Part shown: piece by piece, positions 44,375 to 54,630 of the stretch | How the letters are laid out: each line of letters starts with the position of its first letter | Position numbering within the stretch: the first letter of the stretch is position 1 | Origin: Gimesia chilikensis | GTDB taxonomy: Bacteria > Planctomycetota > Planctomycetia > Planctomycetales > Planctomycetaceae | Length of the DNA: 64,000 nucleotides | NCBI RefSeq assembly: GCF_008329715.1 | Contig: NZ_VTSR01000014.1 | Location: 1-64,000 of the forward strand | Direction: 5' to 3' | The notes under the pieces: generated by a model | The model's database searches: none | Seen by the model: the letters and a program-made list of their open reading frames with translations, nothing else | Told to the model about the DNA's origin: nothing | Made by a program: the position numbers and the translations under genes

Positions 44375-45751
44375 TTAATACTCACGGTGCTTCAGGATAC
44401 CCGGCAGTGGAACGGGATACGATCCGTCGGCACGAGCAATCACTGGTGCGGGCGAGTCCATGGTCAGTTTATCTACATCGGGAGCGAACTCCTGTTTGCA
44501 GTTCAACATTTCATCGTAGGTAACGATCTGCCCTGTGTGGGCTGCCATACGACCCATGGCGGTAACCAGGCTGGCTTCTGCACCACGCTGAACTTCGTTG
44601 TAAGGTTGATCCTCACGAATGGCGGTAATCAGATCGTCCCATTCGATCTGATACGGGTTCGGCTCAGGCTGTGGGAATTCCCAGAGAAGATTATCTCTGT
44701 CCTCGTTGTAGCCTTTGTAGATCCGGGGTTTAGCCGGGTGGTGCGCCGAGGTTGAGATGACTGCCAGTCCCTTGGTGCCGTGAGCAAAACTGGCAAACTT
44801 CTGGCGACAGCCGGGAATCGTACGACCACGCAGGAAGAGTTTGGTTCCATCGGCGAACGTGTATTCGACGCTGTAATTGTCGAAGTTCTGGTCGACGTTA
44901 TCGCCCCGGTAATGGCGTCCCCCTGATCCATCGGCTTGAACCGGCCACGCATCTTTCATCCAGCAGCTTTCGTCGATGTTGTGGATCAGGAAGTCACTGT
45001 ATCCACCACCGCTGGCCCAGAGGAAACCATGGAAGCGGGAGATCTGATACAGGAGTTCGCTTTTCATGTCAGGCGGCTGGGGGCCGGTGGCAGCAGAACC
45101 GGTGAGACCTGCCATACGATAGGCCCGCAGTTCGAGGACATCGCCAATCTGACCATCTTTGATACGATCGTAAAGTTCCTGGCGTGCTTTACAGTGCCGG
45201 CACATCAGACCGACGCCAACCTTGAGGTTCTTCTCAACAGACTTTTTGCCAAGCTCAAGCATCTTGCGGGTACTGGGACCGTCGACTGTGATCGGTTTTT
45301 CCATGAAGACGTTGATGCCTTTTTCGATGGCGTAACCGAAGTGTACCCAGCGGAAAGCGGGAGGGGTGACGAGCAGAACCACATCCCCCGGGCCGAGACA
45401 GCTGATTGCTTTTTCGTAGCCATCAAAGCCGATGAATTTCTGGCTGTCGGGAACATCGACTTTGTCGCCGTGGATTTTCTTCAGGCTGTTGTAGCTGGTA
45501 TTGAGGCGATGGTCGAAGACGTCTGCCATCGCGACGAGTTTAATGGGGCCGCTGGTGGTGGAGAGCGCGTTGGAGGCAGCTCCGGTACCACGTCCGCCAC
45601 AGCCAACCAGGGCGATTTTAATCGTGTTATCTTCGGCAGCATGTACGTGCGGAATAGACGTGCCTGCCAGCACAGAAGCCCCTGCAGCAAGTCGACTGGA
45701 ATTCTTTAAAAATTCGCGACGTGATGAGATGTCCTTGGGCGCTTCACTCAT
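44375..45751 (-). CDS. Tat-exported Gfo/Idh/MocA family oxidoreductase
   Basis: 458 residues. A twin-arginine signal (SRREFLKNSSRLAAGASVLAG) suggests export. A Rossmann domain starts at IKIALVGCGGRGTGAASN; the GVNVFMEKPITVDG-like segment carries the EKP motif. The C-terminal half is the beta-sheet Gfo/Idh/MocA domain. Members oxidise or reduce sugars with bound NAD(P); secreted relatives in planctomycetes are numerous and mostly of unknown substrate. It lies alone between terminators. Confidence 0.88.
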   Translation of the reverse strand: MSEAPKDISSRREFLKNSSRLAAGASVLAGTSIPHVHAAEDNTIKIALVGCGGRGTGAASNALSTTSGPIKLVAMADVFDHRLNTSYNSLKKIHGDKVDVPDSQKFIGFDGYEKAISCLGPGDVVLLVTPPAFRWVHFGYAIEKGINVFMEKPITVDGPSTRKMLELGKKSVEKNLKVGVGLMCRHCKARQELYDRIKDGQIGDVLELRAYRMAGLTGSAATGPQPPDMKSELLYQISRFHGFLWASGGGYSDFLIHNIDESCWMKDAWPVQADGSGGRHYRGDNVDQNFDNYSVEYTFADGTKLFLRGRTIPGCRQKFASFAHGTKGLAVISTSAHHPAKPRIYKGYNEDRDNLLWEFPQPEPNPYQIEWDDLITAIREDQPYNEVQRGAEASLVTAMGRMAAHTGQIVTYDEMLNCKQEFAPDVDKLTMDSPAPVIARADGSYPVPLPGILKHREY

Positions 45752-46073
45752 GTTGGGCTCCTTAGTTGTAGCTAATGAAGTTGAAAACAGATGAAAGGTT
45801 TATCTGACCGGCCGATTGAAAAAGGAAAGCAGAGAATCAATCGAATGACCGTTTAGTGGAAAGCGGAATTCAATCAGATAAAAATACGTATGATGATATC
45901 TGATTATATCAATGCGAAAGAGGCAGTTGCAACTTGTTCGTAAAGAATGTGAAGAGTTGCGAAGCAGGGTTTTGCGGAGAGGAAGTGATAAAAAAAGCCG
46001 AAGACTCGAGACGAGTCTTCGGCGGGTGATTACTAAGTGATCTTAATTTAAGTGGAGTCGAATCACAGGCAGA
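45752..46073. other. Intergenic region holding the DUF1571 terminator
   Basis: About 320 AT-rich bases including the minus-strand terminator at 45997-46023 and the promoter side of the Gfo/Idh/MocA gene. No gene seen. Confidence 0.5.
45997..46023 (-). terminator. Terminator of the DUF1571 gene
   Basis: GCCGAAGACTCG (45997-46008), loop AGA, CGAGTCTTCGGC (46012-46023), followed on the minus strand by TTTTTTTATCA. Confidence 0.85.
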
Positions 46074-46904
46074 TTAGAAGTTGTAATTCGGGTTCTGCGG
46101 ATCGAAGTCAGCATCGGTCAGACCAACGTTAGTGCGGATGTTGGAGTAGGTGTATTCTTCCACCAGTTCCGGTTTCGCATTGCGACGTGTCGGCCAGTCA
46201 TACTGTTCGACGCGTACGGGCAGGTTGGTTGCTTTGTCGATGTAGAGTCGAGTCATCTGGAAGCGGATTCCCTGACGCTGTTGCGGGTAGCTGGTCTGCA
46301 GAACTTTACACTGCATGTTGCCCAGTTTGGCATCCGGGAAATATTTGACAGCAACGCCAGCATCCTGTTTCCGTTCTTCATTCCACTGTTTCAAAATCTG
46401 GTACAGCATTTTGCGAATGCCGATGGTTGTGATCGGGTAGCGGCTTTCATCCATGGCCTGTGGGCTGTTAGGCTGCAGAGAGACGGTACCGACCAGACCT
46501 TTAATGCCAGTCTCGTGTGCGAGGATCTGGTTTCCATTGCGACCATGGAAGTAGATTACTTCACGTCCTTCATGAGGATTGAGGAAGTTCAGATAGACAC
46601 TGAGTGGTTTTTCACGAAACTTAATCTGCATCGTGTGAGTAGGCTGCATTCTGCGTCCTACTTTTTCACGTTTGATGAAGGTCCCCTGAAAGTCTTTGAT
46701 GTCAGCCGTTGTTTCGTAGCTCTGCATTGCCAGGCGGATAGCCGGATCCAGAGCATGGCCTGAACTGGGGGTTTCAGCGTGCAGGTTATTGACCTGAGTG
46801 AGGCTGGCGGTCAGTGCGAGAGCAAGAACTCCAGTGAACGCAGCCACTTTCCCCATCTGGCGACCCAGAACGATGCGCGTTTGGTAAGCGAATTGTTTTA
46901 CCAT
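46074..46904 (-). CDS. DUF1571 domain exported protein
   Basis: 276 residues from the ATG at 46904. A signal segment (KVAAFTGVLALALTASLTQVNNLHA) is followed by the DUF1571 pattern: FQGTFIKREKVGRRM, IKFREKPLSVYLNFLNP, EGREVIYFHGRNGNQILAHE. The domain is widespread in planctomycetes and of unknown function, with a lipoprotein-carrier-like (LolA/LolB-type) beta fold suspected by some resemblance. A longer reading to 47012 is possible but starts without a ribosome site. The gene stands alone. Confidence 0.8.
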   Translation of the reverse strand: MVKQFAYQTRIVLGRQMGKVAAFTGVLALALTASLTQVNNLHAETPSSGHALDPAIRLAMQSYETTADIKDFQGTFIKREKVGRRMQPTHTMQIKFREKPLSVYLNFLNPHEGREVIYFHGRNGNQILAHETGIKGLVGTVSLQPNSPQAMDESRYPITTIGIRKMLYQILKQWNEERKQDAGVAVKYFPDAKLGNMQCKVLQTSYPQQRQGIRFQMTRLYIDKATNLPVRVEQYDWPTRRNAKPELVEEYTYSNIRTNVGLTDADFDPQNPNYNF

Positions 46905-47612
46905 TGAATTTCGTGACTCCCTTTGTCGAAATCCACTTGTTTTGGACTGATTCCGAATGAGCACATTTGGCGGAGGAACGGTCTCAAAACCAGTAAGAAA
47001 TATATAGATCACTCTGCAGTACGGAAACGTCTGACTGAGTTTCCCTCATATGAAATGATACGGTGTTTAGATTCGATGTCGAGTAGAGATTTGAGCATTC
47101 AAAACCCTCTCGGCACTGTATCAATAATCGAACCGATGCACAGACCGTAATAAATCAGATCACGTGTTCTCTTGGTTTTTTGATAAATTGTCAAGACAGA
47201 TTCTTTAGATTGACTCGTCGCCATCTAAGTTTGTGAACTTTATATTCTGCCTGGAGTTGACGGGCTTCCCATTTTAACATGAGGCGAGGGGTGTGAAGAT
47301 ACATGATTCTTTGAAGATTTGCCGAATTCAACAGATTTTCAGAAACTTCAATTGTTGGAATTAAGGCGATTCTGTATGATTCGCGACCTTGAAACTGACC
47401 GGAAACATTTCAAAAAATGCCGATCTGCCTCAGGAATTCAGAAGCCAGTCTAACAACCGGGCCCCACAGCAAAGGCGAATTTCTAACCAGATCAATTGTG
47501 GTTAACCAGGAAGGTTTCTGTTAACCAGACACATTGAGAACAAGGAGTGTTCCCATTGTTCCGATCGGATCTGATCCGATAGCGTGATTGCGAACATGGA
47601 GGAGAAACGCAA
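46905..47612. other. Long intergenic region between divergent genes
   Basis: About 700 bases. It should hold the promoters for the DUF1571 gene (minus) and the gene at 47613 (plus). I see no gene, tRNA or clear repeat. A small RNA gene cannot be excluded. Confidence 0.4.
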
Positions 47613-48518
47613 ATGCGCTCCAAAACGAATGACTTTTTTTCGACGATTCTAGTGTTAATCCCATTGGTGGCTGTACCGATGCTGGCCATCTTCGGGATTC
47701 CGGAAATCGCTCCTGTCAAAAAGTCTGCTCTCAATGAAAAAGACCTCTTTAACCAGGAAGATTCTACGCAATCTCCCTTTGAGGAAATCTCTTTCGACTC
47801 TTCTTCCCACGAAATCGATCTGGGTGGCGAAGGTAGTTTGAATGGTGCCGCTGGCAATGGTCAGTCCGCACAGAATCCGTTTGGTAACACAGCCTCCCAG
47901 TCTCCCAGGCGAAGTCGACGCGATGACGAGTGGCTGCCACCTGCGGGTGCGTTGGATGGCTGGGAACTGGAACCATCTGCACAAAAACGCGAGCCCGGTC
48001 AGGAAATGGCAGGGTTGAACCCTCCGGCTGAGTTTCCTGTTGAAGCACAGATGCAGGACAACCGGGAACCGAATCCAATACAACAGGCCGGCTTTGATGG
48101 TCAGTCTGAGTTCGCACCTGGTGTTGAGAATGCACTGGGGCAGGAACTTCAGCAGTTTGAAAGCCAGGCGAATACTGCCAATCCATTTGACACACCGCAG
48201 CAGCCATCCGCCATTCAGCAGGCTGCAGCCCAGGAACCAGTACGCGAAGTAGATCCCCAGTTCCGGCAGCGAGCCGAACTGATGCTCAGACGGGATCCCG
48301 CAACCTGGAGTGCCGCAGTTCAGAAGTTGAATGAACTGGGCATTCGCGATTATCGCCTTGAACCTGGTGTCCGCCCTGACGAATTTCTCTTCAGCTGTTC
48401 CTATTCACCACCCCAGAATCCGCGGATTTCCAGAAGGTTCGAAGCAGAAGCACTCGATCCTTTGAAAGCCGTGATCAAAGTATTGCAGCAGGTGGATGAG
48501 TGGAACCGTCAGCAGTAA
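47613..48518 (+). CDS. Hypothetical membrane-anchored, Gln/Pro-rich protein
   Basis: 301 residues and not a family I know. One N-terminal helix (ILVLIPLVAVPMLAIFGIP) is followed by a long low-complexity region rich in Gln, Pro, Asn and Ser, then a small folded C-terminal domain of about 80 residues (LMLRRDPATWSAAVQKLNELGIRDYRLEP). It is probably anchored in a membrane with the tail domain exposed. It has the normal codon use of the window and a strong hairpin after it. Confidence 0.6.
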   Translation: MRSKTNDFFSTILVLIPLVAVPMLAIFGIPEIAPVKKSALNEKDLFNQEDSTQSPFEEISFDSSSHEIDLGGEGSLNGAAGNGQSAQNPFGNTASQSPRRSRRDDEWLPPAGALDGWELEPSAQKREPGQEMAGLNPPAEFPVEAQMQDNREPNPIQQAGFDGQSEFAPGVENALGQELQQFESQANTANPFDTPQQPSAIQQAAAQEPVREVDPQFRQRAELMLRRDPATWSAAVQKLNELGIRDYRLEPGVRPDEFLFSCSYSPPQNPRISRRFEAEALDPLKAVIKVLQQVDEWNRQQ

Positions 48519-48543
48519 GCTGACACCGAAACGGAAATCAAAA

Positions 48544-48580
48544 ACAGGCCCGCTCTGAAATCGAATCAGAGCGGGCCTGT
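48544..48580. terminator. Bidirectional terminator after gene at 47613
   Basis: ACAGGCCCGCTCTGA (48544-48558) pairs perfectly with TCAGAGCGGGCCTGT (48566-48580). It lies 25 bases after the stop of the plus gene and faces the convergent Flp-like gene. Confidence 0.85.
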
Positions 48581-48619
48581 TGCATTATAGGGTTAGCAGG
48601 AACTTATGAAGCTGACAGA

Positions 48620-49027
48620 TCAGGCTTCGTTTTTCTTCTGCTGTTGTTTCCGCTTTCTGGCTTCCATTTTTTTGCGAAGCTCTTTGGATGAGGGTGGCGC
48701 TTTGCGTTTCAACTCACGTTTTTTCTCGACAGCGCGATTGGCTTTTTCAACCTGGCCACACAGATCAGCCAGTGACTTCTCGACGTCCTGCTGCCGATAG
48801 GATGATCCAGCAGTCCAGGCACGGCAACTGGTGTGCCCCTGGACTTCATAGCTCTGATCCAGGCTGCGAATCGCGTGGCTGAATTCAACCAGTTCATCAT
48901 TAATGGCGGTGGAAGCAGCGCTCAGGCCGACAGTGGCACCGATGACTCCGACCGTTCCCAGCATGACCAGCTCGGCTGACATGACCAGACCGGCTTCATC
49001 GCGCCAGAAGTTCGTTAACAGTTTCAT
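48620..49027 (-). CDS. Flp/Fap pilin-like small protein
   Basis: 135 residues. The N-terminus FWRDEAGLVMSAELVMLGTVGVIGATVGLSAA resembles the mature start of Flp/TadE-type pilins (EAG, then a Glu and a hydrophobic helix). The tail (about 95-135) is highly basic and helical (KKRELKRKAPPSSKELRKKMEARKRKQQQ). The membrane segment and basic tail suggest a membrane-embedded protein that binds acidic partners. No tad locus genes are near. The role is inferred. Confidence 0.55.
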   Translation of the reverse strand: MKLLTNFWRDEAGLVMSAELVMLGTVGVIGATVGLSAASTAINDELVEFSHAIRSLDQSYEVQGHTSCRAWTAGSSYRQQDVEKSLADLCGQVEKANRAVEKKRELKRKAPPSSKELRKKMEARKRKQQQKKNEA

Positions 49028-49533
49028 GATAGACCTCTCAGAAAGTGGTGACAGTTTCTTGAGAGTGAGGTGAGAGTGAGTTCCGCCTGTTCCGATTGTA
49101 GTGATTATTCGGATTAAAGGGATTGTATCGGTTTTTCTGCTAATGTAAATATGGGTAATATAAAAAGTGTAAATAAGTGTGTTTCTTTTGTATGTAAATG
49201 TTGTAAGTCCATATTTAGCAGTCTGATATGGAAAATGCCCTGCTGATTTGTAAAGGATGACGTCGCCGAGGGAGCTGATCAGGCAGCAAATTTGATTGCT
49301 TCGTGTCAGGTGCAGTTCAGCGAGAGTAAAGTCTGACTTAGCTGGTTTTAAGCGACTGATTGAACCCCGGGATACGTTTCAGTAAGAGCACAGCAGAGAT
49401 GCATTCAGGAGAAATTCCCGGGACTGAATCCCTTTATACTTGCCTGTTAAGGTCATTCGGGACATGATCGTACCGATCAAAGATCCGACAAATACGGTAT
49501 TTAGCAACAGAGCAGGAGAAGGGTTTAACGAGT
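49028..49533. other. AT-rich intergenic region between divergent genes
   Basis: About 500 bases; 49130-49260 is notably AT-rich with long T/A tracts. It should hold promoters for the Flp-like gene and the MFS permease gene. No gene visible. Confidence 0.4.
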
Positions 49534-50817
<1,284 letters not shown>

Positions 50818-50847
50818 GCTGCTGACTCGATCTCAATCTGAAATGGA

Positions 50848-50886
50848 AAACGCCCGCTGGCTCAGAGCTCCAGCGGGCGTTTTTGT
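50848..50886. terminator. Terminator of MFS gene, bidirectional
   Basis: AAACGCCCGCTGG (50848-50860) pairs with CCAGCGGGCGTTT (50870-50882), followed by TTGTTT. The A-run before it allows use from the minus strand as well, ending the SH3 protein gene. Confidence 0.85.
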
Positions 50887-50914
50887 TTGTCAGTAAGCTA
50901 ACTTTAGGGGGAGA

Positions 50915-52372
50915 CTACCGTCCGGGAACCGGTGCTGCCTGCAGGCGAACAGGAGTCATCGATTCGACAAGGATGTATTCCCCGCGTAAATCATTTCGGA
51001 ACCAGCGTTTGCCTGTCACGCCGATGGCCCGACCCTGGGCGGCGTCCAGATTGATCTGCGGAGAGACCGGCTGCAGATAGGCCAGAAAGCGTCCGTCCGG
51101 GGCAACCAGAGCATGTGTCGGCATCCCACGGCTGATATTGGTAAGACGTCGTACGATCCCCGCTCCTGAGAACTGAGGTTGAGCAGGCTGAGAAGGCTGC
51201 TGCATCTGAGGCTGGGGAACAGTTGGCGTTGGTGCACTCGGTTGTGGCAGTGGTGGAGCCGGCTGGCTCGGGATGACTGGTTGAGTGGGAGCAGCAGGCT
51301 GCCCGGGAATCATGGAATCAGCAGGAGCAGGTTCGGGAGTGGGGGGGAGCAGTCCGTTCTCTCCCACGGGAACTTCCGGCGAAGGATAGCGATTTGTTTT
51401 GTTCTGGTCCGGAGCCATCGAGACCAGTTCTGCATCCCGCTTGCTGGTTTCTTCTGCCAGCTTCAGGAAGTCCTTGTACTCTTCTTTGACTTTGCGATAG
51501 CGATTGACGGCGTCAATGCGGAGATCGATCTTACTGGCGATAGCCGGAAGTTTGATTTCCTGTTGCAGAGTTTTGTAGTCCTGCTCCAGGCCATCCAGAT
51601 CCCAGCTCGTCGGTTCGGCTTCAATCATCGCCCGGAACTGAGTGTCGATGGTTTTGATTGCGTCCTTGGCGGCAGCGATTTCGTCAACTTGAGGAACACT
51701 CCGCCGGGCAGAGCCATCGGTGGGAGTTTGAATCTGTTCCCGATTCGGGGCAGCTGGCGTCTTAATCTCGGGCATACCCTGGCTGAAGGGATCAGCGTCA
51801 TTCTGAGCGATCGGCGAATCAATCATTGCCGGGGCACTCTTACCGGGCTGATACTCGTCTGTGGGGAGTAAGAGGTGTCCTTCAACCCAGCGCCATTCGC
51901 CAACGGGAGGTTTGATGCGATACATCAGCACATTGCCAAATTCCGTCTGAACATTTTTGCTGTCCAGAATGGTGATTTCATCATTTTTTGAGAGTCGGAT
52001 CTGCTCGACTTCCCGCGATTCATCAAAGGCACTTCCCACCCGGACGACGACGCCGTTTTCTGTCACACGTCCCCGATTACCGTTGAGTTTCTGTACATGT
52101 TCTGCACGAACCCAGCTGAAACTGCCCTGGGGAGGGGCGATCATGAACCATCCACCCGGATCGTGGCGGTGTACGGTGACGCGGTTGCCCCGTTTGAGTT
52201 TGAGCGTCGGGTAATAGCGACGTCCGTTGCCGCTGCGAACCAGGGCTTCGTCTGCGTTGACGACCGCTTCGTAGGGAAAGGTCCGTTTTTTCGCAAAAAC
52301 ATCGTCAGCCAGGCTGAGAAACAGCCCTGTCATTAATATAGGTGTCAGGATCCAGCGGTCTAACGGACACAT
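50915..52372 (-). CDS. Exported bacterial SH3 domain protein
   Basis: 485 residues from the ATG at 52372, chosen because GGAGG lies eight bases upstream and a signal helix follows (WILTPILMTGLFLSLADDVFA). Two SH3b-like beta units cover about residues 30-175 (NADEALVRSGNGRRYYPTLKLKRG, then NGVVVRVGSAFDESREVEQIRLSKND). A helical or coiled middle and a Pro/Gln-rich stretch (QPAAPTQPVIPSQPAPPLPQ) precede a final small beta domain. SH3b domains often bind peptidoglycan or cell-wall peptides. The true role is unknown. Confidence 0.75.
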   Translation of the reverse strand: MCPLDRWILTPILMTGLFLSLADDVFAKKRTFPYEAVVNADEALVRSGNGRRYYPTLKLKRGNRVTVHRHDPGGWFMIAPPQGSFSWVRAEHVQKLNGNRGRVTENGVVVRVGSAFDESREVEQIRLSKNDEITILDSKNVQTEFGNVLMYRIKPPVGEWRWVEGHLLLPTDEYQPGKSAPAMIDSPIAQNDADPFSQGMPEIKTPAAPNREQIQTPTDGSARRSVPQVDEIAAAKDAIKTIDTQFRAMIEAEPTSWDLDGLEQDYKTLQQEIKLPAIASKIDLRIDAVNRYRKVKEEYKDFLKLAEETSKRDAELVSMAPDQNKTNRYPSPEVPVGENGLLPPTPEPAPADSMIPGQPAAPTQPVIPSQPAPPLPQPSAPTPTVPQPQMQQPSQPAQPQFSGAGIVRRLTNISRGMPTHALVAPDGRFLAYLQPVSPQINLDAAQGRAIGVTGKRWFRNDLRGEYILVESMTPVRLQAAPVPGR

Positions 52373-52883
52373 GGAATAAGCCTCCGTGCTGACTTTTTTA
52401 CAGCCCATTTGAAAGGTATAAGGTGAGTTGTCGCGAGTGTTTGAGGACAACCAGAATTGTTTGGGAAATACGAATCGGGGGCGATTCATATCGGGGAAAG
52501 GTTGAATTTGAGAATTGAAAGAGGTGCGTGTGATAATTCAAACGCCATTTCAAGGCAAGACCAAAAACCGAGTGACTGGAACTGCGCAGGGACCTGCGAC
52601 GAAAAACCCGATATCGGTTTGTAAATTGAGCGTGAAAGCGGATTTTTTCGTATTGACCTGATTTTAAAACTATGCAAAATTACCGTTCTCTCGATGCGGG
52701 CAGTCGGAAAAATATGAGATGTTTTCCACTGAACGCGATAGTTAAACTTACATTTCCATGATGTACGGGTTCCGTGAAGGTCTCCTGAAAACGTGAGACG
52801 GAATCGGGCCTGATTCAGAAAATCTATTTTCGTTTGATTGCCACTACGGACAGTGGTCCATTCTGCAAAGGAGTGCTTCGGTC
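52373..52883. other. Intergenic region between divergent genes
   Basis: About 510 bases holding promoters for the SH3 protein gene and the ompH-lpxC block. No extra gene or strong hairpin seen. Confidence 0.4.
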
Positions 52884-53546
52884 GTGAAAAAATTAATGAC
52901 ATCTGCTACAGTTCTTGCCATTGTTGGTTGCTTTGCCTGTTTCACCGAAACAGCATCTGCACAAAACAATGCTCCCAGCAAGACCTCTTCTGTGGTACAC
53001 AAAGTGGGTCTGATCGACATGGCTCACGTGTTCAAGAACTACGAGAAATTCACCGCCCTGCGTGAAGAGCTCAAAACTGAAATTCAGCAGAGCGATGCCA
53101 AAGCGAAAGCCATGGCAGAGCAGATTCAGGCTGTTCAGAAAGAGATGCAGGATTTCAAACAGGGCAGCCCTGAGTACCTGGCTCGCGAAAAGCAGCTGGC
53201 CCAGGCCGCTTCCGACTTCGAAGCATTCCGTAAAGTAGCACAGCGTGATTTTCTGCGGAAAGAATCCCGGATCTATCACACCATTTACATGGAAGTGACT
53301 GAAACGGTTCAGAAGTACGCAAAGATCTACAACTACACTCTGATCATGCGGTTTAATCGCGAAAGCCTCGACACCGATGATCCCAAGAAACTGATCCAGG
53401 GTATGAATCGCCAGGTGGTATTTCACCGGGCTGATGATGACATCACTCTGTCCGTTCTGGACTACCTGAACCGCAACTACAAGAGCCAGGCAGGAGCTGC
53501 CGGTGGTTCTGCTACTCGTCCGACTCCCGGTAACACCCGGCAGTAG
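52884..53546 (+). CDS. OmpH/Skp family periplasmic chaperone
   Basis: 220 residues. Signal peptide TSATVLAIVGCFACFTETASA, then VGLIDMAHVFKNYEKFTALREELKTEI and a long coiled region of Gln/Lys/Glu (AMAEQIQAVQKEMQDFKQG), typical of Skp, the trimeric chaperone that holds outer-membrane proteins. The C-terminal part is longer than in E. coli Skp. It starts with GTG at 52884 with AAAGGAG ten bases before. It heads the lpxC-lpxA block, as skp does in classical lipid A clusters, but a terminator-like hairpin lies between it and lpxC. Confidence 0.88.
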   Translation: MKKLMTSATVLAIVGCFACFTETASAQNNAPSKTSSVVHKVGLIDMAHVFKNYEKFTALREELKTEIQQSDAKAKAMAEQIQAVQKEMQDFKQGSPEYLAREKQLAQAASDFEAFRKVAQRDFLRKESRIYHTIYMEVTETVQKYAKIYNYTLIMRFNRESLDTDDPKKLIQGMNRQVVFHRADDDITLSVLDYLNRNYKSQAGAAGGSATRPTPGNTRQ

Positions 53547-53576
53547 TAGAGACGGGTTCTCATGCACTCCTCAAAC

Positions 53577-53615
53577 GGATGCAGCGCAGGTCTGAATCTG
53601 CCTGCATCCTTTTTG
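53577..53615 (+). terminator. Terminator hairpin after ompH
   Basis: GGATGCAG (53577-53584) pairs with CTGCATCC (53602-53609), then a short T-run TTTTT. It lies 30 bases after the stop and about 50 bases before lpxC, so lpxC may have its own promoter or depend on read-through. Confidence 0.7.
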
Positions 53616-53664
53616 TGGTTGTTTCAGTGCACCAGGATCATCTTTCTTTTTGAAGGAGCAGCCC

Positions 53665-54546
53665 ATGCGAACTCGCCAACAGAGAACGCTGGCCAGATCA
53701 GTACAGTGTCGCGGAGTCGGGATCTTCACAAACTCTGATGTGAAAATTCGCTTTTTCCCTGCACCGGAAAATCATGGAATCCAGTTTGTCCGGACGGATC
53801 TGAGTGGATCCAAACCAATCCCGGCTTTGATTGAGAATGCCGTCTTTCGGCAGCGACGGACTGCGATTGAATTCGAAGACGCTTCCGTCGAAATGATCGA
53901 GCATGTGATGGCCGCTCTGGCAGGATTGCAGATCGATAATTGCCGCATCGAGATCAATGCTCCCGAGGCTCCCTGTTTTGATGGTTCCGCGCTGGAACTG
54001 TCAGAGGAGTTTCTGGAGGCGGGAATCGTAGAGCAGCCATTCCCCCGGAAAGTGATTTCGATTCAGCAGTCAGTGACCGTGGACAATGAGGCGGGCAGCT
54101 TTATTCAGGCCAGGCCTTTAAACCGGTCTGTCATGGCGATCGGCTACTATCTGAACTATGGCGCAGAGTCGCCGGTTGAGCCTCAGTGCCTGACACTGGA
54201 AATCAATCCGGAGGTCTGGATGAACCAGTTGGCTTTTTCCCGCACGTTTGTGCTGGAAGAAGAAGTCGCAGCCATGCGTGAGCTGGGCTACGGTCAGCGG
54301 TTGAGTGCCGCCGATCTCCTGGTTCTGGGGCCAGATGGTCCCGTTGATAACGAATTAAGGACACTCGACGAATGTGTCCGCCACAAAATGCTGGATTGCC
54401 TGGGAGATTTTGCTCTGCTGGGCTGTGACCTGCACGGTTATTTCAGCGCAAATCAGTCGGGGCACGCTCTGAATCGAGAGCTGATCCGGCAGATCAGGTT
54501 AACGCATCAATCCACGGAATCCGAAACAGCCTGGAAGGTTGCTTAA
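53665..54546 (+). CDS. lpxC: UDP-3-O-acyl-GlcNAc deacetylase LpxC
   Basis: 293 residues. TLARSVQCRGVGIFTNSDVKIRFFPAP matches the LpxC start. Zinc and catalytic residues are His80 in MIEHVMAAL with Glu79, and RHKMLD near the C-terminal third for the other His/Asp ligands; GHALNREL carries the last His. The enzyme makes the committed step of lipid A synthesis in the cytoplasm. AAGGAG precedes ATG 53665; a slightly earlier ATG at 53650 is possible. lpxA starts 84 bases later. Confidence 0.93.
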   Translation: MRTRQQRTLARSVQCRGVGIFTNSDVKIRFFPAPENHGIQFVRTDLSGSKPIPALIENAVFRQRRTAIEFEDASVEMIEHVMAALAGLQIDNCRIEINAPEAPCFDGSALELSEEFLEAGIVEQPFPRKVISIQQSVTVDNEAGSFIQARPLNRSVMAIGYYLNYGAESPVEPQCLTLEINPEVWMNQLAFSRTFVLEEEVAAMRELGYGQRLSAADLLVLGPDGPVDNELRTLDECVRHKMLDCLGDFALLGCDLHGYFSANQSGHALNRELIRQIRLTHQSTESETAWKVA

Positions 54547-54630
54547 AAAGTATTGATTCAGCTGCTGGGCAGCTATTCCATCACACTCTGGTATGTCACT
54601 GACTGCAGACTTTTTAGGACGTCAACACAC

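Noticed and set aside
44936-45709. 257-residue plus-strand frame opposite the Gfo/Idh/MocA gene
   Set aside because: Shadow of a gene with a Tat signal and Rossmann motif.
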